A stretch of 64,000 nt of DNA from Psychrobacter sp. UBA3962 (GTDB taxonomy: Bacteria; Pseudomonadota; Gammaproteobacteria; Pseudomonadales; Moraxellaceae), in contig NZ_DGDC01000003.1 in the NCBI RefSeq assembly GCF_002385225.1, positions 244,499 to 308,498 on the forward strand, written 5' to 3'. The first letter of the stretch is position 1. Each line of letters starts with the position of its first letter. The notes below the pieces were generated by a model. The model did no database searches. It saw only the letters and a program-made list of their open reading frames with translations, and was not told the origin of the DNA. Positions 34,797 to 45,221 of the stretch are shown piece by piece. A program made the translations under genes and the position numbers.

Positions 34797-35438
34797 ATGA
34801 AGCATTATTCAAAAAGTATTAGTTTTTTGAAGCTATTTACTATCGCTAGTTTTAGTATTATGGCTTGGCAATTACCTGCGCATGCAGAGCTCAAAAATAA
34901 TAGCTCTACTGTCACTATTACTCATGTCGGCTCTGTCAATACTAAGAGTATTATAAATGGTAAAAATAAACAGCAGGTACCTTCAGATACCTCGTTAATT
35001 AAGCTACTTGAAATCACTCGTATGGCAGATATGATGCAGTCGGTATCTGGTACACAAAGTGATATGATGGCGTCTATCATCGAATCTACGCTTAAGCAAG
35101 AAGACTTAGAGCAGATGACACCAAAGCAAAGACAGGAAATGATGCGAGTGCTAACCCAATATTCTCAGCAGATGCTTGCAGAGACCAACAAAGCGACACT
35201 AGAGATGGCACAAAAGCACTTTATTACTGTGGCAAAAAATCACTACACTCAAGCTGAAGTGGATGCTCAAATAGCTTTTTACAGTACGGAGGTGGGTCAA
35301 AGCATATTGGATAAACAGCCTAAACTGATGCAAGAATATATGAAGGTTCTAACACCTGAAGTTATAAAAATAGCCAATGCTACCCGTGAGAAGCTAACCC
35401 CGCAGTTGGAAAAAGACTTAGAGGCTATTTTTAGATAG
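34797..35438 (+). CDS. DUF2059 periplasmic protein, copy A
   Basis: A 213-residue secreted protein. A signal peptide ends near residue 30 (QLPAHA before EL). The DUF2059 domain covers about 120-200 and includes HYTQAEVDAQIAFYSTEVGQSILDKQP, a helical block shared with copy B. The family function is unknown. GAGG lies seven bases before the start. The next gene encodes a paralogue, so the pair probably arose by tandem duplication. Confidence 0.85.
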   Translation: MKHYSKSISFLKLFTIASFSIMAWQLPAHAELKNNSSTVTITHVGSVNTKSIINGKNKQQVPSDTSLIKLLEITRMADMMQSVSGTQSDMMASIIESTLKQEDLEQMTPKQRQEMMRVLTQYSQQMLAETNKATLEMAQKHFITVAKNHYTQAEVDAQIAFYSTEVGQSILDKQPKLMQEYMKVLTPEVIKIANATREKLTPQLEKDLEAIFR

Positions 35439-35574
35439 ATTTTACTGTAATAGTTTCCAATAGCGTTAATATTTGAGCAGCAAGATATTGTAACTGTCCT
35501 TCAGTAGTAAAATGAACAGTGACCCCCTAAAATTGAGCACAAACTCTGTAATAAAATTATTTAGGTCATTATTT

Positions 35575-36264
35575 ATGTCAACTTCTCGTCCATTTTTAAA
35601 GTCTGCTTTTAAGCCACTGCTATCTATAAGTGCGATGGCATCTCTAACTGCTGCATTGGTAATGCCTGCGCAAGCTGAGCTTATTATCAACAGTGGTGCA
35701 GGCAGTTCTGGTTCTGCTATAACTGCGACTACAAACTCTCAGAATACTGCTTCTATGCAAAGCAATATGGGGGTTAGTCAGCAAAGACCTACCGATGCTT
35801 CAGTTGTTAAGCTTATGCAGGTTATGCATGTGGATGAGCAAATAGAGACAATCATAAATAGCCAACAAGCTATGGCGGATATCCTTGAGCAGCAGGGAGA
35901 TAAGGCCTCTGTAGACGACAAAAAGCTCAATAAACGCCAGCGTGAAATGGCTCAAAGTATGCAAGGGGTCTTAGAGCAATACACCAAAATCTTAGCAGGT
36001 GGTATTCAAAGTACAGTGACTAAAGAGGAGATGGTTGAAGCTTATAATGCAGCTGCCAAAGCCCACTATACTCAGCAAGAGGTTACTGCCTTAATCGACT
36101 TCTATGACACGCCGATGGGTCAAAGTATTTTAGAGAAAAATCCCAAGGTAACTTCCCAGTTTCTAAAAACGTCTCTGCCAGATGAAGATGAAATGAAGCA
36201 AACGACTAAACAGCTTGAAGAATTAATGCCTCAAATAAAAGATATTTTTAAAGGCATCTTTTAA
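35575..36264 (+). CDS. DUF2059 periplasmic protein, copy B
   Basis: Paralogue of copy A: AHYTQQEVTALIDFYDTPMGQSILEKNP matches the corresponding block there. I start at the ATG at 35575, which yields a good signal peptide (basic N-region, hydrophobic core, VMPAQA before EL), rather than the ATG at 35512 that adds 21 residues before it. 229 residues. Between signal and domain lies a Ser/Ala/Gln-rich stretch. Function unknown. A terminator follows, so copies A and B may form one transcript. Confidence 0.85.
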   Translation: MSTSRPFLKSAFKPLLSISAMASLTAALVMPAQAELIINSGAGSSGSAITATTNSQNTASMQSNMGVSQQRPTDASVVKLMQVMHVDEQIETIINSQQAMADILEQQGDKASVDDKKLNKRQREMAQSMQGVLEQYTKILAGGIQSTVTKEEMVEAYNAAAKAHYTQQEVTALIDFYDTPMGQSILEKNPKVTSQFLKTSLPDEDEMKQTTKQLEELMPQIKDIFKGIF

Positions 36265-36309
36265 ACAAAAAACTTTTAAGCAAAAAACTCAAAATTTGTT
36301 GTAGAACAC

Positions 36310-36344
36310 AAAAGGAAGGTAGCTATTTGGCGCCTTCCTTTTTT
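36310..36344 (+). terminator. Terminator after the DUF2059 pair
   Basis: Arms AAAAGGAAGG and CCTTCCTTTT with a 13-base loop and a T-run. Confidence 0.75.
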
Positions 36345-36460
36345 ATAGGTTTAATTATAGAAGTTGACGTTATGTAGAGGCAGTAAAGGGCTTTAAATTA
36401 TTGGATTTATCCCCATAATAACAACTATAAACAAACATAATAAATTAAAAGATACTCATT

Positions 36461-38578
36461 ATGCGAATGCCTGAACCAAGATCTTCAAGACAATTAAACC
36501 AATTGGCGACTCAGCTACAAGACGAAGCTGAAATTACTGGAGTCAATGCCTCCGGTACCTTAATCTCCAGCCGTGCTTTTGAGATGGTAACTGACTTTGA
36601 GCCTGCCGGCGATCAGCCTCAAGCCATTGAAAAATTGGTAAAAGGGGTAGAGTCGGGTATGGATGCCCAGCTGTTACTGGGGGTAACCGGTTCTGGTAAG
36701 ACTTATACCATGGCCAAAGTGATTAGTGAAACTCAGCGTCCGACCATTATCATGGCGCATAATAAGACATTAGCGGCTCAGCTGTATGGCGAATTTAAGT
36801 CTTTTTTCCCCAATAACGCGGTTGAGTACTTCGTTAGTTATTATGACTATTACCAGCCCGAAGCTTATGTGGCCGCCAGTGATACTTTTATTGAAAAAGA
36901 CAGTGCCATTAATGATCACATTGACCAAATGCGTCTGTCAGCTACCCGAGCCCTACTTGAGCGCCGTGACGCAATTATTATCTCCTCGGTATCCTCAATA
37001 TATGGTCTAGGGGATCCAGAAAGTTATCTAAAAATGCTATTGCACATTGTGGTCGGTGATGTCGTGGATCGTAATGCCTTAATTAAGCGATTGGTGGCCT
37101 TACAATATACTCGCAATGAGTTAGATTTTGAGCGTGGTACTTATCGTCTGCGTGGCGAGCTATTGGACATATATCCTGCCGAATCAGAACAATTGGCTGT
37201 GCGTATCAGCATGTTTGATGATGAAGTGGAGAAGATCAGTTGGTTTGATCCATTAACTGGTAAAACCGTACGCAGTGTGCCGCGCATTACCATTTATCCT
37301 AAGTCGCATTATGTGACACCGCGTGAGAAGCTTGAAGCGGCCAGTAAAACCATTCGGGCTGAGCTCGATGAGCGTCTCAAGTATTTTCGTGATAATGATA
37401 AGTTGATCGAAGCTCAGCGTATCAAAGAGCGTACCCAGTATGATTTAGAGATGATTCAGCAGTTAGGGTACTGTAACGGCATTGAAAACTACTCACAGCA
37501 TTTATCAGGTCGTCCTGCTGGCGAGGCACCCCCAACTTTGTTTGATTATATTCCTCCTGATGCACTGCTATTCATCGACGAATCTCATGTGACTGTGCCT
37601 CAAATCGGGGCGATGTATAAAGGAGACCGCTCGCGTAAAGAGAACTTGGTTAATTATGGCTTCCGCTTGCCGAGTGCCATGGACAACCGTCCTATGAAAT
37701 TTGAAGAGTGGGAGAAGATTAAACCAGCTACTATTTTTGTCTCGGCGACACCCGCTCAATATGAGCTTGAACACAGTGAACAAATTGTTGAGCAAGTAGT
37801 GCGTCCGACCGGTCTGATTGACCCTGAGATTGAAATCCGTCCAGTATTAACTCAGGTCGATGATGTGTTATCAGAGATTACTAAGCGTCGAGCTGTTAAT
37901 GAGCGGGTATTAATTACCACGTTAACCAAACGCATGGCTGAAGACTTGACGGATTATCTAAAAGAATATGATGTCAAAGTGGCTTATCTGCATTCAGACA
38001 TTGATACAGTAGAGCGGATGCAGATTATTCACGAACTGCGTACGGGTGTTCATGACGTATTGGTGGGTATTAACTTGCTACGTGAGGGCTTAGATATGCC
38101 CGAAGTGTCTTTAGTCGCCATCTTTGACGCGGATAAAGAGGGCTTCTTACGCTCAGAGCGTTCACTGATTCAGACCATTGGCCGAGCAGCGCGTAACTTA
38201 AATGGTAAAGCCATTTTATATGCGGATCGGATTACGCCAAGTATGGAAAAAGCGATTGAAGAGACTGATCGTCGCCGGGAGAAGCAGATTGCCTTTAATG
38301 AGGAGCATGGCATTATCCCCAAATCGGCCACGCGTAGTATTACCGATAAGATTGATACCGGTGAGGACGAGGAAGATCTGAATGACAATCAGGCCATTCC
38401 AAGCAGCAGTGGTTTGCCAGATGTGGATATTGAAATTCTACGTAGCCCAGACTTGTTGGCAAAAGAAATCAATCGTTTAGAGAAGCAAATGAAGCAGCTG
38501 TCTCGTGAATTGAAGTTTGAGGAAGCTGCCAAAGTGCGCGATACTGTGCTACAGCTCAGAACTTATATTGTTCAGTAG
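36461..38578 (+). CDS. uvrB: Excinuclease ABC subunit B
   Basis: Damage-verification helicase of nucleotide excision repair, working with UvrA and UvrC. Seen: Walker A GVTGSGKT (about 73-80), the damage-probing beta-hairpin [15 protein letters not shown]-like DESHVTVPQ, helicase motifs V and VI ([23 protein letters not shown]), and a C-terminal UVR domain ([22 protein letters not shown]) that binds UvrC. 705 residues against 673 in E. coli; the extra is about 30 residues at the N-terminus, where an in-frame ATG two codons later is an alternative start. Single-gene unit. Confidence 0.97.
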   Translation: MRMPEPRSSRQLNQLATQLQDEAEITGVNASGTLISSRAFEMVTDFEPAGDQPQAIEKLVKGVESGMDAQLLLGVTGSGKTYTMAKVISETQRPTIIMAHNKTLAAQLYGEFKSFFPNNAVEYFVSYYDYYQPEAYVAASDTFIEKDSAINDHIDQMRLSATRALLERRDAIIISSVSSIYGLGDPESYLKMLLHIVVGDVVDRNALIKRLVALQYTRNELDFERGTYRLRGELLDIYPAESEQLAVRISMFDDEVEKISWFDPLTGKTVRSVPRITIYPKSHYVTPREKLEAASKTIRAELDERLKYFRDNDKLIEAQRIKERTQYDLEMIQQLGYCNGIENYSQHLSGRPAGEAPPTLFDYIPPDALLFIDESHVTVPQIGAMYKGDRSRKENLVNYGFRLPSAMDNRPMKFEEWEKIKPATIFVSATPAQYELEHSEQIVEQVVRPTGLIDPEIEIRPVLTQVDDVLSEITKRRAVNERVLITTLTKRMAEDLTDYLKEYDVKVAYLHSDIDTVERMQIIHELRTGVHDVLVGINLLREGLDMPEVSLVAIFDADKEGFLRSERSLIQTIGRAARNLNGKAILYADRITPSMEKAIEETDRRREKQIAFNEEHGIIPKSATRSITDKIDTGEDEEDLNDNQAIPSSSGLPDVDIEILRSPDLLAKEINRLEKQMKQLSRELKFEEAAKVRDTVLQLRTYIVQ

Positions 38579-38613
38579 TATTTAGGTTTAACGATATCAG
38601 GTTTAACAGTATT

Positions 38614-38647
38614 AAAAGACGTACCTAATTAATTAGGTACGTCTTTT
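38614..38647. terminator. Bidirectional terminator between uvrB and the IclR gene
   Basis: A perfect 34-base palindrome: AAAAGACGTACCTAATT followed by its reverse complement, with T-run. It serves the convergent pair. Confidence 0.88.
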
Positions 38648-38672
38648 TTTATTGTTTTTACTTTTATTGTTT

Positions 38673-39494
38673 CTATAGCTCTTCAATCTGTCTGGCCAAA
38701 GCCTGCAGGTGCGGCACAATATAGCTTATATAACTGTCGGCTTCCCACAACGCTCGCGGCACACTGGCATTCAAGGAGTGAGTGTATTTACCTTTAATAC
38801 TGTCATATAGCGGAATTGCCACTGCCAAAATATCGGGTGAATATTCCCCATCGGATAAACTATAACTATGTTGATGATAAAAGTCAGCTGCTATATTAAG
38901 CTTATCTATGGCTTCGATCTTTTGCTGAGAGTCATCAGTGTAAGGTAAGCTGTTTATAACTTGCTGCTGCATAGATGGGGTAATTGCAGCATAATAAGCT
39001 CTACCCAAAGCCGTCCTCTCAAGTGGCACCGTCGAGCCCACTGATAAATTTACCGCTAATCGTGCCGGACTGCGATAACAAGCCACATAGCGCATTTCGC
39101 CCTCATCTTCGGTAGCAATATTGACCGATACCTGATGGGTGAGTGCAAACTCTCGCAGTAACGGTAGCGCCTCTTCAACGATATCTTGTCCTTGCCAGAC
39201 ACTACTGCTTAGTTTGAGTAGATTTTTGCCGAGCTTATAGCTGTCATTCTTATTACGCTTGATAAAGTTTAACTGTTGCAAAGTATGCAATAGGCGGCTG
39301 ACAGTGGCTTTAGGCAGAGCGGTCTTGTCACACAACATCTGATGGGTCAGTTCTTGCTCATCTTCAAAGGCACTTAGCAACAGCAGCCCTCGTCCTAAAG
39401 CGGTAATAAAGGCTTTGTCATCCTCCTGTTTGGCTGTGTCTAAATGATCTTTTATTTCTGAAATTAATGTATTTTTCATCAGCCTTATATCCAT
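38673..39494 (-). CDS. IclR-family transcriptional regulator, divergent from gcdH
   Basis: Seen: an N-terminal winged helix-turn-helix (LTHQMLCDKTALPKATVSRLLHTLQQLNFI, about 48-80) and an IclR effector-binding domain (about 95-270) with the typical RSPARLAVNLSVGSTVPLERTALGRAYYA block. IclR proteins regulate catabolic genes and bind small acids. It is divergent from glutaryl-CoA dehydrogenase; the shared intergenic region has GAAAC/GTTTC half-sites, so it probably controls gcdH, perhaps with a glutarate-pathway effector. That link is inference. An alternative ATG lies five codons in. Confidence 0.87.
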   Translation of the reverse strand: MDIRLMKNTLISEIKDHLDTAKQEDDKAFITALGRGLLLLSAFEDEQELTHQMLCDKTALPKATVSRLLHTLQQLNFIKRNKNDSYKLGKNLLKLSSSVWQGQDIVEEALPLLREFALTHQVSVNIATEDEGEMRYVACYRSPARLAVNLSVGSTVPLERTALGRAYYAAITPSMQQQVINSLPYTDDSQQKIEAIDKLNIAADFYHQHSYSLSDGEYSPDILAVAIPLYDSIKGKYTHSLNASVPRALWEADSYISYIVPHLQALARQIEEL

Positions 39495-39634
39495 TGTATT
39501 GTTTTTTATAGAGATAAAGAATAGGTTTTTTCGACTATTTAAGCTCTTATCTTTTTAAGCTCTTAGTTCTTATATTCGTAAAAAACAAAAATATCTTTAC
39601 TTCAATAATTAATTCTGTTTTAATTAATTCAATA

Positions 39635-39664
39635 AATGAAACAAAGTTTCACTATGCGAAACAG
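39635..39664. promoter_or_regulatory. Candidate IclR operator between iclR and gcdH
   Basis: TGAAAC-AAA-GTTTCA (39637-39651) is a perfect dyad resembling KdgR-type IclR boxes; a third half-site GAAAC (39658-39662) follows GTTTC after seven bases. Lies 154-183 bases before the gcdH start. Confidence 0.5.
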
Positions 39665-39817
39665 GATTAAGTTTAGCAGTTTTATTTGAACTAATCTAGA
39701 TTTATTAAAACTAGATTTATTTGAAGTAGACTTATTAAAAATAGCTAGCGCTTTTGATTCGCAGTCTCATCAAGCCAAGTTGTACAAATGACAGTTTATA
39801 AAAACAAGGAGTTCGTT

Positions 39818-41014
39818 ATGTCAAACAATGCCCACGCCACTCACAGACCTTCTTTTGAATGGTCAGACCCTTTTTTATTACATGACCAATTAACCGAAGA
39901 AGAGCAAATGGTGCAAAGATCGGCGCATGATTTTTGTCAAAGCGAGCTTATGCCAGGGATTTTACAAGCCAACCGTCATGAGAATTTTGATCGCAATATC
40001 ATGCGTCAAATGGGTGAGCTGGGTCTACTGGGTGTAACCATTGAGGGTTATGGGTGTGCCGGTTTATCAAGCGTGGCCTATGGGGTGATTGCCAAGGAAG
40101 TAGAAGCAGTCGATTCAGGCTACCGCTCTGCCATGAGTGTGCAATCAAGCCTAGTGATGCACCCAATCTGGGCTTATGGTACAGAAGCACAAAAAGAGAA
40201 GTATTTACCTAAGCTTGCCTCAGGCGAATACGTGGGCTGTTTCGGACTAACTGAACCAGACGCTGGCTCAGATCCAGGCTCAATGAAAACCCGTGCCAAA
40301 AAGGTAGATGGTGGCTATCAGCTTAAAGGCAGCAAAATGTGGATTACCAACAGTCCAATTGCTGATGTGTTTGTGGTGTGGGCCAAAGACGATGAAGGTG
40401 ATATCCGCGGCTTTGTATTAGAAAAAGGTATGAAAGGCTTATCGGCACCGAAGATTGAAGGCAAGTTTTCACTGCGAGCTTCTATCACCGGTGAAATCGT
40501 AATGGATGATGTGTTTGTTCCTGAAGAAAATGCTTTCCCAGATATCCGTGGTCTAAAAGGACCGTTTGGCTGCTTAAATAAAGCGCGTTATGGCATTGCT
40601 TGGGGCTCTATGGGCGCAGCAGAGTTTTGTTGGAAAGCGGCCCGTCAATATACCTTAGATCGCAAACAGTTTAACCGTCCATTGGCTGCCACTCAGTTAG
40701 TACAGCTAAAGCTTGCTGATATGCAAACTGAGATTGCGCTAGGATTGCAGGCAGCACTACGTGTCGGCCGTTTGATGGACGAACACAATGCTGCGCCTGA
40801 GATGATCTCCCTAATTAAGCGTAACAACTGTGGTAAGGCGTTGAACATTGCTCGTGTGGCACGTGATATGCACGGTGGTAATGGTATCAGTGATGAGTTC
40901 CACGTAATTCGTCATGTGATGAACTTAGAAGCAGTGAATACTTATGAAGGCACACATGATGTTCATGCGCTTATCTTAGGCCGTGCTCAAACGGGTATTC
41001 AGGCCTTTGGCTAG
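39818..41014 (+). CDS. gcdH: Glutaryl-CoA dehydrogenase
   Basis: Acyl-CoA dehydrogenase family flavoprotein that oxidises and decarboxylates glutaryl-CoA to crotonyl-CoA. Seen: the FAD-binding blocks [20 protein letters not shown] and [17 protein letters not shown], and the catalytic Glu377 in [20 protein letters not shown]. The [21 protein letters not shown] block, in place of the usual ASTR pattern, also fits GcdH. 398 residues. The ATG at 39818 has AAGGAG seven bases upstream; a start ten codons earlier is rejected. Followed, past a hairpin, by a CoA-transferase that can make its substrate. Confidence 0.93.
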   Translation: MSNNAHATHRPSFEWSDPFLLHDQLTEEEQMVQRSAHDFCQSELMPGILQANRHENFDRNIMRQMGELGLLGVTIEGYGCAGLSSVAYGVIAKEVEAVDSGYRSAMSVQSSLVMHPIWAYGTEAQKEKYLPKLASGEYVGCFGLTEPDAGSDPGSMKTRAKKVDGGYQLKGSKMWITNSPIADVFVVWAKDDEGDIRGFVLEKGMKGLSAPKIEGKFSLRASITGEIVMDDVFVPEENAFPDIRGLKGPFGCLNKARYGIAWGSMGAAEFCWKAARQYTLDRKQFNRPLAATQLVQLKLADMQTEIALGLQAALRVGRLMDEHNAAPEMISLIKRNNCGKALNIARVARDMHGGNGISDEFHVIRHVMNLEAVNTYEGTHDVHALILGRAQTGIQAFG

Positions 41015-41087
41015 ATAGCTTTTATTTGGCTAAATAGTTTTTATTGGCCTAAATAGCTTTTATAGCCATATAGATGGAAGGCAACAG

Positions 41088-41154
41088 CCGCCATAAGAGA
41101 GGTTTTGTTTCGGCTGTCATCAGCTGGCCAATCCTAACTTATGGCGGTTTTTTT
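41088..41154 (+). terminator. Long hairpin with T-run between gcdH and the CoA-transferase gene
   Basis: CCGCCATAAG (41088-41097) pairs with CTTATGGCGG (41138-41147), then seven T. The 40-base loop is unusually long. Likely reduces read-through from gcdH to the next gene. Confidence 0.65.
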
Positions 41155-41181
41155 ATCGCCAAAACAGACATGAGGGATGAT

Positions 41182-42420
41182 ATGTTAAACAGTCAATCAA
41201 CTGAGCCAGAGAGCACAGGGCAAAATTCGCAAGCCTTAAGTGGGATTAAGGTTTTGGATTTATCGCGGGTATTGGCAGGGCCTTCTAGCACCCAGATTCT
41301 TGCAGACTTAGGTGCTGAGGTAATAAAGGTAGAGCGTCCTGTGGTCGGTGATGAAACTCGGCACTGGAATCCGCCAAGTTTTATCGATGACAACACGGGG
41401 GAGCAGACAGCCGCTTATTTTGCCACTGTCAATCGTAACAAGAAGTCTATTACCGTAGATATCACCACGCCTGAAGGTCAGCAACTGATTAAGAAATTGG
41501 CAGCAGACAGTGATGTGTTGGTAGAAAATTTCAAAGTTGGGGGCTTAAAAAAATACGGGCTAGATTATGAGTCCTTAAAATCAGTCAATAAAAGGCTGAT
41601 TTATGCCTCATTAACAGGTTTTGGACAGACTGGTCCTGAAGCGCATAAGCCGGGTTATGATTATATTATTCAAGGCTTATCAGGTCTGATGAGTATTACT
41701 GGCCCTAGTGATGGTGAGCCGCATAAAGTAGGTGTGGCTGTGGTAGATTTGTTCGCCGGTTTGCAGCTGACTGTTGGCATTCAAGCCGCACTTTTGGCAC
41801 GCGCCAATACGGGAGAGGGACAGCATGTGGACGTGGCTTTACTCGATAGTGCCATTGCCATGCTTGCCAATATTGGTATGAATCAGCTGGCGTCAGGCAA
41901 AACACCCCCAAGATTGGGTAATGCGCACCCCAATATCACGCCTTATCAAGTATATGCCACTGCCGATGACAGTCATTTTATTCTGGCCTGTGGCAATGAT
42001 GTCCAATTTGCCAAAGTCTGTGCGGTCATTGGTGTACCGCTGCATGAAGACAGCCGATATAGTACCAATCCTGCACGAGTGGAAAACCGCGACAGCTTAC
42101 AGCAAGTACTCACTGGGGTTTTTAAAACTAAAACTCGCGAGCAGTGGCTACAGTTGCTGCAGCAAGCTGGCGTGCCTTGTGGTCCTATTCATAATGTCAC
42201 GGAAGCGCTGGCAATGCCACAAGTACAGGCTCGCGATATGATTGTCAGTTTTGAAGGCAGTCCAGTGCGTGCTTTAGGCAGCCCGATCAAGCTATCTGGC
42301 ACACCGGTTAGCTATCACAGTGCTCCGCCAGCCCTCGGTGCAGATACCGAAGCAGTGTTACAGAGCATGGGACTTAGCGGTGAGCAGATACAGCAGTTGC
42401 GAGATAAGCAGATTGTTTGA
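41182..42420 (+). CDS. Class III (CaiB/BaiF) CoA-transferase, probable succinyl-CoA:glutarate type
   Basis: Moves CoA between carboxylic acids. Seen: the opening block LSGIKVLDLSRVLAGPSSTQ, VIKVERP, NRNKKSITVDI, and the catalytic Asp189 in KVGVAVVDLFAGL, plus ALLDSAIAML and QAGVPCGPIHNV. Its position beside gcdH points to activation of glutarate to glutaryl-CoA, as for SUGCT-like enzymes linked to GcdH; the substrate is inferred. I start at the ATG at 41182 (GAGGG five bases upstream); a longer frame would run through the terminator hairpin. 412 residues. Confidence 0.85.
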   Translation: MLNSQSTEPESTGQNSQALSGIKVLDLSRVLAGPSSTQILADLGAEVIKVERPVVGDETRHWNPPSFIDDNTGEQTAAYFATVNRNKKSITVDITTPEGQQLIKKLAADSDVLVENFKVGGLKKYGLDYESLKSVNKRLIYASLTGFGQTGPEAHKPGYDYIIQGLSGLMSITGPSDGEPHKVGVAVVDLFAGLQLTVGIQAALLARANTGEGQHVDVALLDSAIAMLANIGMNQLASGKTPPRLGNAHPNITPYQVYATADDSHFILACGNDVQFAKVCAVIGVPLHEDSRYSTNPARVENRDSLQQVLTGVFKTKTREQWLQLLQQAGVPCGPIHNVTEALAMPQVQARDMIVSFEGSPVRALGSPIKLSGTPVSYHSAPPALGADTEAVLQSMGLSGEQIQQLRDKQIV

Positions 42421-42463
42421 GTGAGTAGCTGTATGGATGGTCTAAACTGAACTATCAACAAAC

Positions 42464-42499
42464 AACATAGCCAACAAGCGTTTTCTTGTTGGCTGTGTT
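42464..42499. terminator. Hairpin between the CoA-transferase and the second IclR gene
   Basis: Arms AACATAGCCAACAAG and CTTGTTGGCTGTGTT (one mismatch) with a 6-base loop, between convergent genes. T-tracts are weak. Confidence 0.55.
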
Positions 42500-42507
42500 T
42501 TGTGATT

Positions 42508-43296
42508 CTACCTTACACTTATGCCCAGTCTTAAAGAGATATCTTTAGCCAGTGATAATAAGGCTTGACTCACCGCTTCACGATGCAGCTCAAATTCCTC
42601 TTTTACGAAGCTGATGGCCATGCCAGCCAATGGGTTGCCGTCACTATCGACCACACAAGTTCCTAAACAGTACATTCCCTCTCTTAATTGCCCATCATCT
42701 AATGAGATACCCGTTTTACGGATTTCATTCAACTCATCAATTAGCTTCTCAAGCGTTTGTACACTGCGCGAGGTATAGGCTTCAGGCATGTTTTGTCCAA
42801 ATAATTGAGTCAGTGTTTCATCATCATAAGTTGCAAGCATGGCCTTACCTGTGGCTGCAAATGGTGCAGGTATACGCACCCCAGAGCGGAAAGTAAAACC
42901 AAGGGGAGCAGGAGACTCATGACAGGCTAAGAAAACGACCTCTTTGCCATCAATCTTAGATAAGGTGACGGTGTGCTGCAATAAGAGGGGGTGATTGACA
43001 ATTAAGTCGTGAAATACATCAATAATACTGTGCTGCTTTTCATACTTTCCTGCCCAGTAAAGTAGGTATGAGCCAAGGTGAAAGCGATTGTCACGGTCTT
43101 TAAACACCAAATGCTTAGACAGTAGGCTCTGCAATATATTGTGAGTACTACTACGAGGGAGCTGTAATTGTTCGGCGATTTCTGCAGAGGTTAAAGGGTA
43201 GTTGGTATCGGTAATTAGGTCGAGAATTAAACACATTCTGTCTATAGCAGGCACGCTAACAGTGGATTTCTGGTCGCTAGATTTCAAGTCGGTCAT
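42508..43296 (-). CDS. IclR-family transcriptional regulator, divergent from the dehydrogenase-aminotransferase genes
   Basis: Seen: a winged helix-turn-helix (LTSAEIAEQLQLPRSSTHNILQSLLSKHLV, about 35-65) and an IclR sensor domain with SGVRIPAPFAATGKAMLA and LREGMYCLGTCVVDSDGNPLAGMAIS. 262 residues. It is a second, distinct IclR protein in this catabolic region, placed divergently from the gabD-gabT-permease genes, which suggests it controls them, perhaps in response to 5-aminovalerate or glutarate. Those roles are inference. Confidence 0.87.
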   Translation of the reverse strand: MTDLKSSDQKSTVSVPAIDRMCLILDLITDTNYPLTSAEIAEQLQLPRSSTHNILQSLLSKHLVFKDRDNRFHLGSYLLYWAGKYEKQHSIIDVFHDLIVNHPLLLQHTVTLSKIDGKEVVFLACHESPAPLGFTFRSGVRIPAPFAATGKAMLATYDDETLTQLFGQNMPEAYTSRSVQTLEKLIDELNEIRKTGISLDDGQLREGMYCLGTCVVDSDGNPLAGMAISFVKEEFELHREAVSQALLSLAKDISLRLGISVR

Positions 43297-43480
43297 CCTT
43301 TAAAGCACTCAAATAATGATTAAGTTAAGTCCATTTAATATAGTTTGAACATAATAGCCTATCGCATGACTCTATGGTTTAACTTTATTTAAGTTAGCTT
43401 GCAAATTAGAAAGATTTGAAATCTGTAACTGGAGTATTGCAATTATGCTCAAAGTAAACTTATAATAAGTTATCTCGTAT

Positions 43481-43497
43481 ATGAAATGCAAATTCAT
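43481..43497. promoter_or_regulatory. Candidate IclR operator upstream of the semialdehyde dehydrogenase gene
   Basis: ATGAA-N7-TTCAT dyad with arms of 5 bp, resembling the KdgR-like pattern at the other IclR site. Weaker than that site. Confidence 0.3.
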
Positions 43498-43619
43498 TAT
43501 ACTGAATTACAAGGATAGGTAATTTAAATACCTCGATGATGCAGTTATGAAGATTGCGACATCAAGTATTCACTGATAGAGGCAGTAAAGAACTGCACTA
43601 TACAACAAGGATGGTTTAC

Positions 43620-45074
43620 ATGGTTACTTTGCAAAACTCTGATCTATTAAAAACTCAGTGCTTAGTTGGTGAGGGCTGGGTAGATGCCGAAGATGGCTCA
43701 ACAATTGAGGTCACCAACCCCTTCAATGGTGAATTGCTAGGCAGTATTCCTAGTTTAAGCCAGTCTCAAATTGAAAAAGCGGTTGCTTATTCTGAGCAAG
43801 CACAAATAAGCTGGGCTGCCAAAACTGCCGCTGAGCGTGCTGTATTATTACATAAATGGGCCGATCTGATTGATGAAAACCATGAGGATTTGGCGGTATT
43901 AATGACGGCTGAGCAAGGCAAGCCTCTTAAAGAATCCCGTGGTGAAATCACTTATGCCAACAGCTTTATTCGCTGGTTTGCCGAAGAAGGCAAGCGTGTT
44001 TATGGCGATGTTATCCCTTCTACCAAGTTAACTCAACGAATCACGGTTCTAAAGCAACCCGTCGGTGTCTGTGCGGCGATTACGCCTTGGAACTTCCCCT
44101 CAGCTATGATTACCCGAAAAGCCGCCCCTGCTTTAGCGGCTGGCTGTACCATGATTGTTAAGCCTGCTACTGAAACGCCTTTTTCTGCATTGGCCTTAGG
44201 TGAGCTTGCGATTCAAGCGGGTATTCCCAAAGGCGTACTACAAATTGTCACTGGTAAGTCTTCTGTGGTGGGCGGCGTACTGACCTCTGATAAACGGGTT
44301 CATAAGCTGTCGTTTACAGGGTCTACAGAGGTGGGTCGTACCTTGATGGCACAGTGCGCACCGACTATCAAAAAACTATCTTTAGAGCTAGGTGGCAACG
44401 CTCCATTTATTGTGTTTGATGACGCTGATTTAGAAAAAGCAGCTGATGGTTTAATTGCAGCCAAATACCGTAACGCCGGCCAAACTTGTGTTTGTGCCAA
44501 CCGTATCTATGTTCAAGACACTATTAAAGATGAGTTCTTAAAAATATTCTTGAAAAAAGTGGCTGAGTTATCAGTTGGAGATGGTCTAAAAGAGGGCGTA
44601 GATATCGGTCCTTTAATCAACCAAGGCGCCCTAGAGAAAGTCACCGCTTTATTAAAAGATGCGTTAGATAAAGGGGCCAAATTATTGGCTGGGGGAGATG
44701 TGAATGATGTTTCCCCATTAACCATGAATCCTACAGTTATTAGTGATATCACTGCCGACATGGACATTGCTCACGAAGAGATATTTGGCCCAATTACTAC
44801 TATTTTTACCTTCAGCGATGAAGCAGAAGTCATTAAACATGCCAACGATACCATTTATGGCTTGGCTGCTTATTTTTATAGCAATGACTTAGCGCGTTCA
44901 TGGCGTGTCTGTGAAGGCCTAGATTACGGCATGGTGGGTCAGAATATCGGTATTTTATCGACTGAAGTGGCACCGTTTGGTGGGGTCAAGCAATCAGGCT
45001 TTGGCCGTGAAGGGTCTAAATACGGTATTGATGAGTACGTCACTATTAAGTACTGGGCCCAAGAGTTAGGCTAG
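43620..45074 (+). CDS. gabD: Succinate/glutarate-semialdehyde dehydrogenase
   Basis: NAD(P)-dependent aldehyde dehydrogenase. Seen: the GabD hallmarks TPWNFPSAMITRKAAPALAAGC and SFTGSTEVGRTL, general base Glu256 (in LELGGNAPF) and catalytic Cys290 (in GQTCVCANR). The second Cys two residues after it is typical of GabD. With an aminotransferase next and gcdH nearby, the natural substrate may be glutarate semialdehyde (a DavD role) rather than or besides succinate semialdehyde. Start at 43620 has AAGGA eight bases upstream; longer starts lack this. 484 residues. Confidence 0.92.
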   Translation: MVTLQNSDLLKTQCLVGEGWVDAEDGSTIEVTNPFNGELLGSIPSLSQSQIEKAVAYSEQAQISWAAKTAAERAVLLHKWADLIDENHEDLAVLMTAEQGKPLKESRGEITYANSFIRWFAEEGKRVYGDVIPSTKLTQRITVLKQPVGVCAAITPWNFPSAMITRKAAPALAAGCTMIVKPATETPFSALALGELAIQAGIPKGVLQIVTGKSSVVGGVLTSDKRVHKLSFTGSTEVGRTLMAQCAPTIKKLSLELGGNAPFIVFDDADLEKAADGLIAAKYRNAGQTCVCANRIYVQDTIKDEFLKIFLKKVAELSVGDGLKEGVDIGPLINQGALEKVTALLKDALDKGAKLLAGGDVNDVSPLTMNPTVISDITADMDIAHEEIFGPITTIFTFSDEAEVIKHANDTIYGLAAYFYSNDLARSWRVCEGLDYGMVGQNIGILSTEVAPFGGVKQSGFGREGSKYGIDEYVTIKYWAQELG

Positions 45075-45221
45075 CAATCGGTTGCATAGCCAATTAGTTA
45101 CTATTCAGTGAACAATAAAAGTCTGGTTAATATCAGTGTTAGCCAGCCAAATTAAATCATAGTTGGGCTAACCAACGACATTTCATAGCAATGTAATTGC
45201 CTCAATACAAAGGATGTAGAT

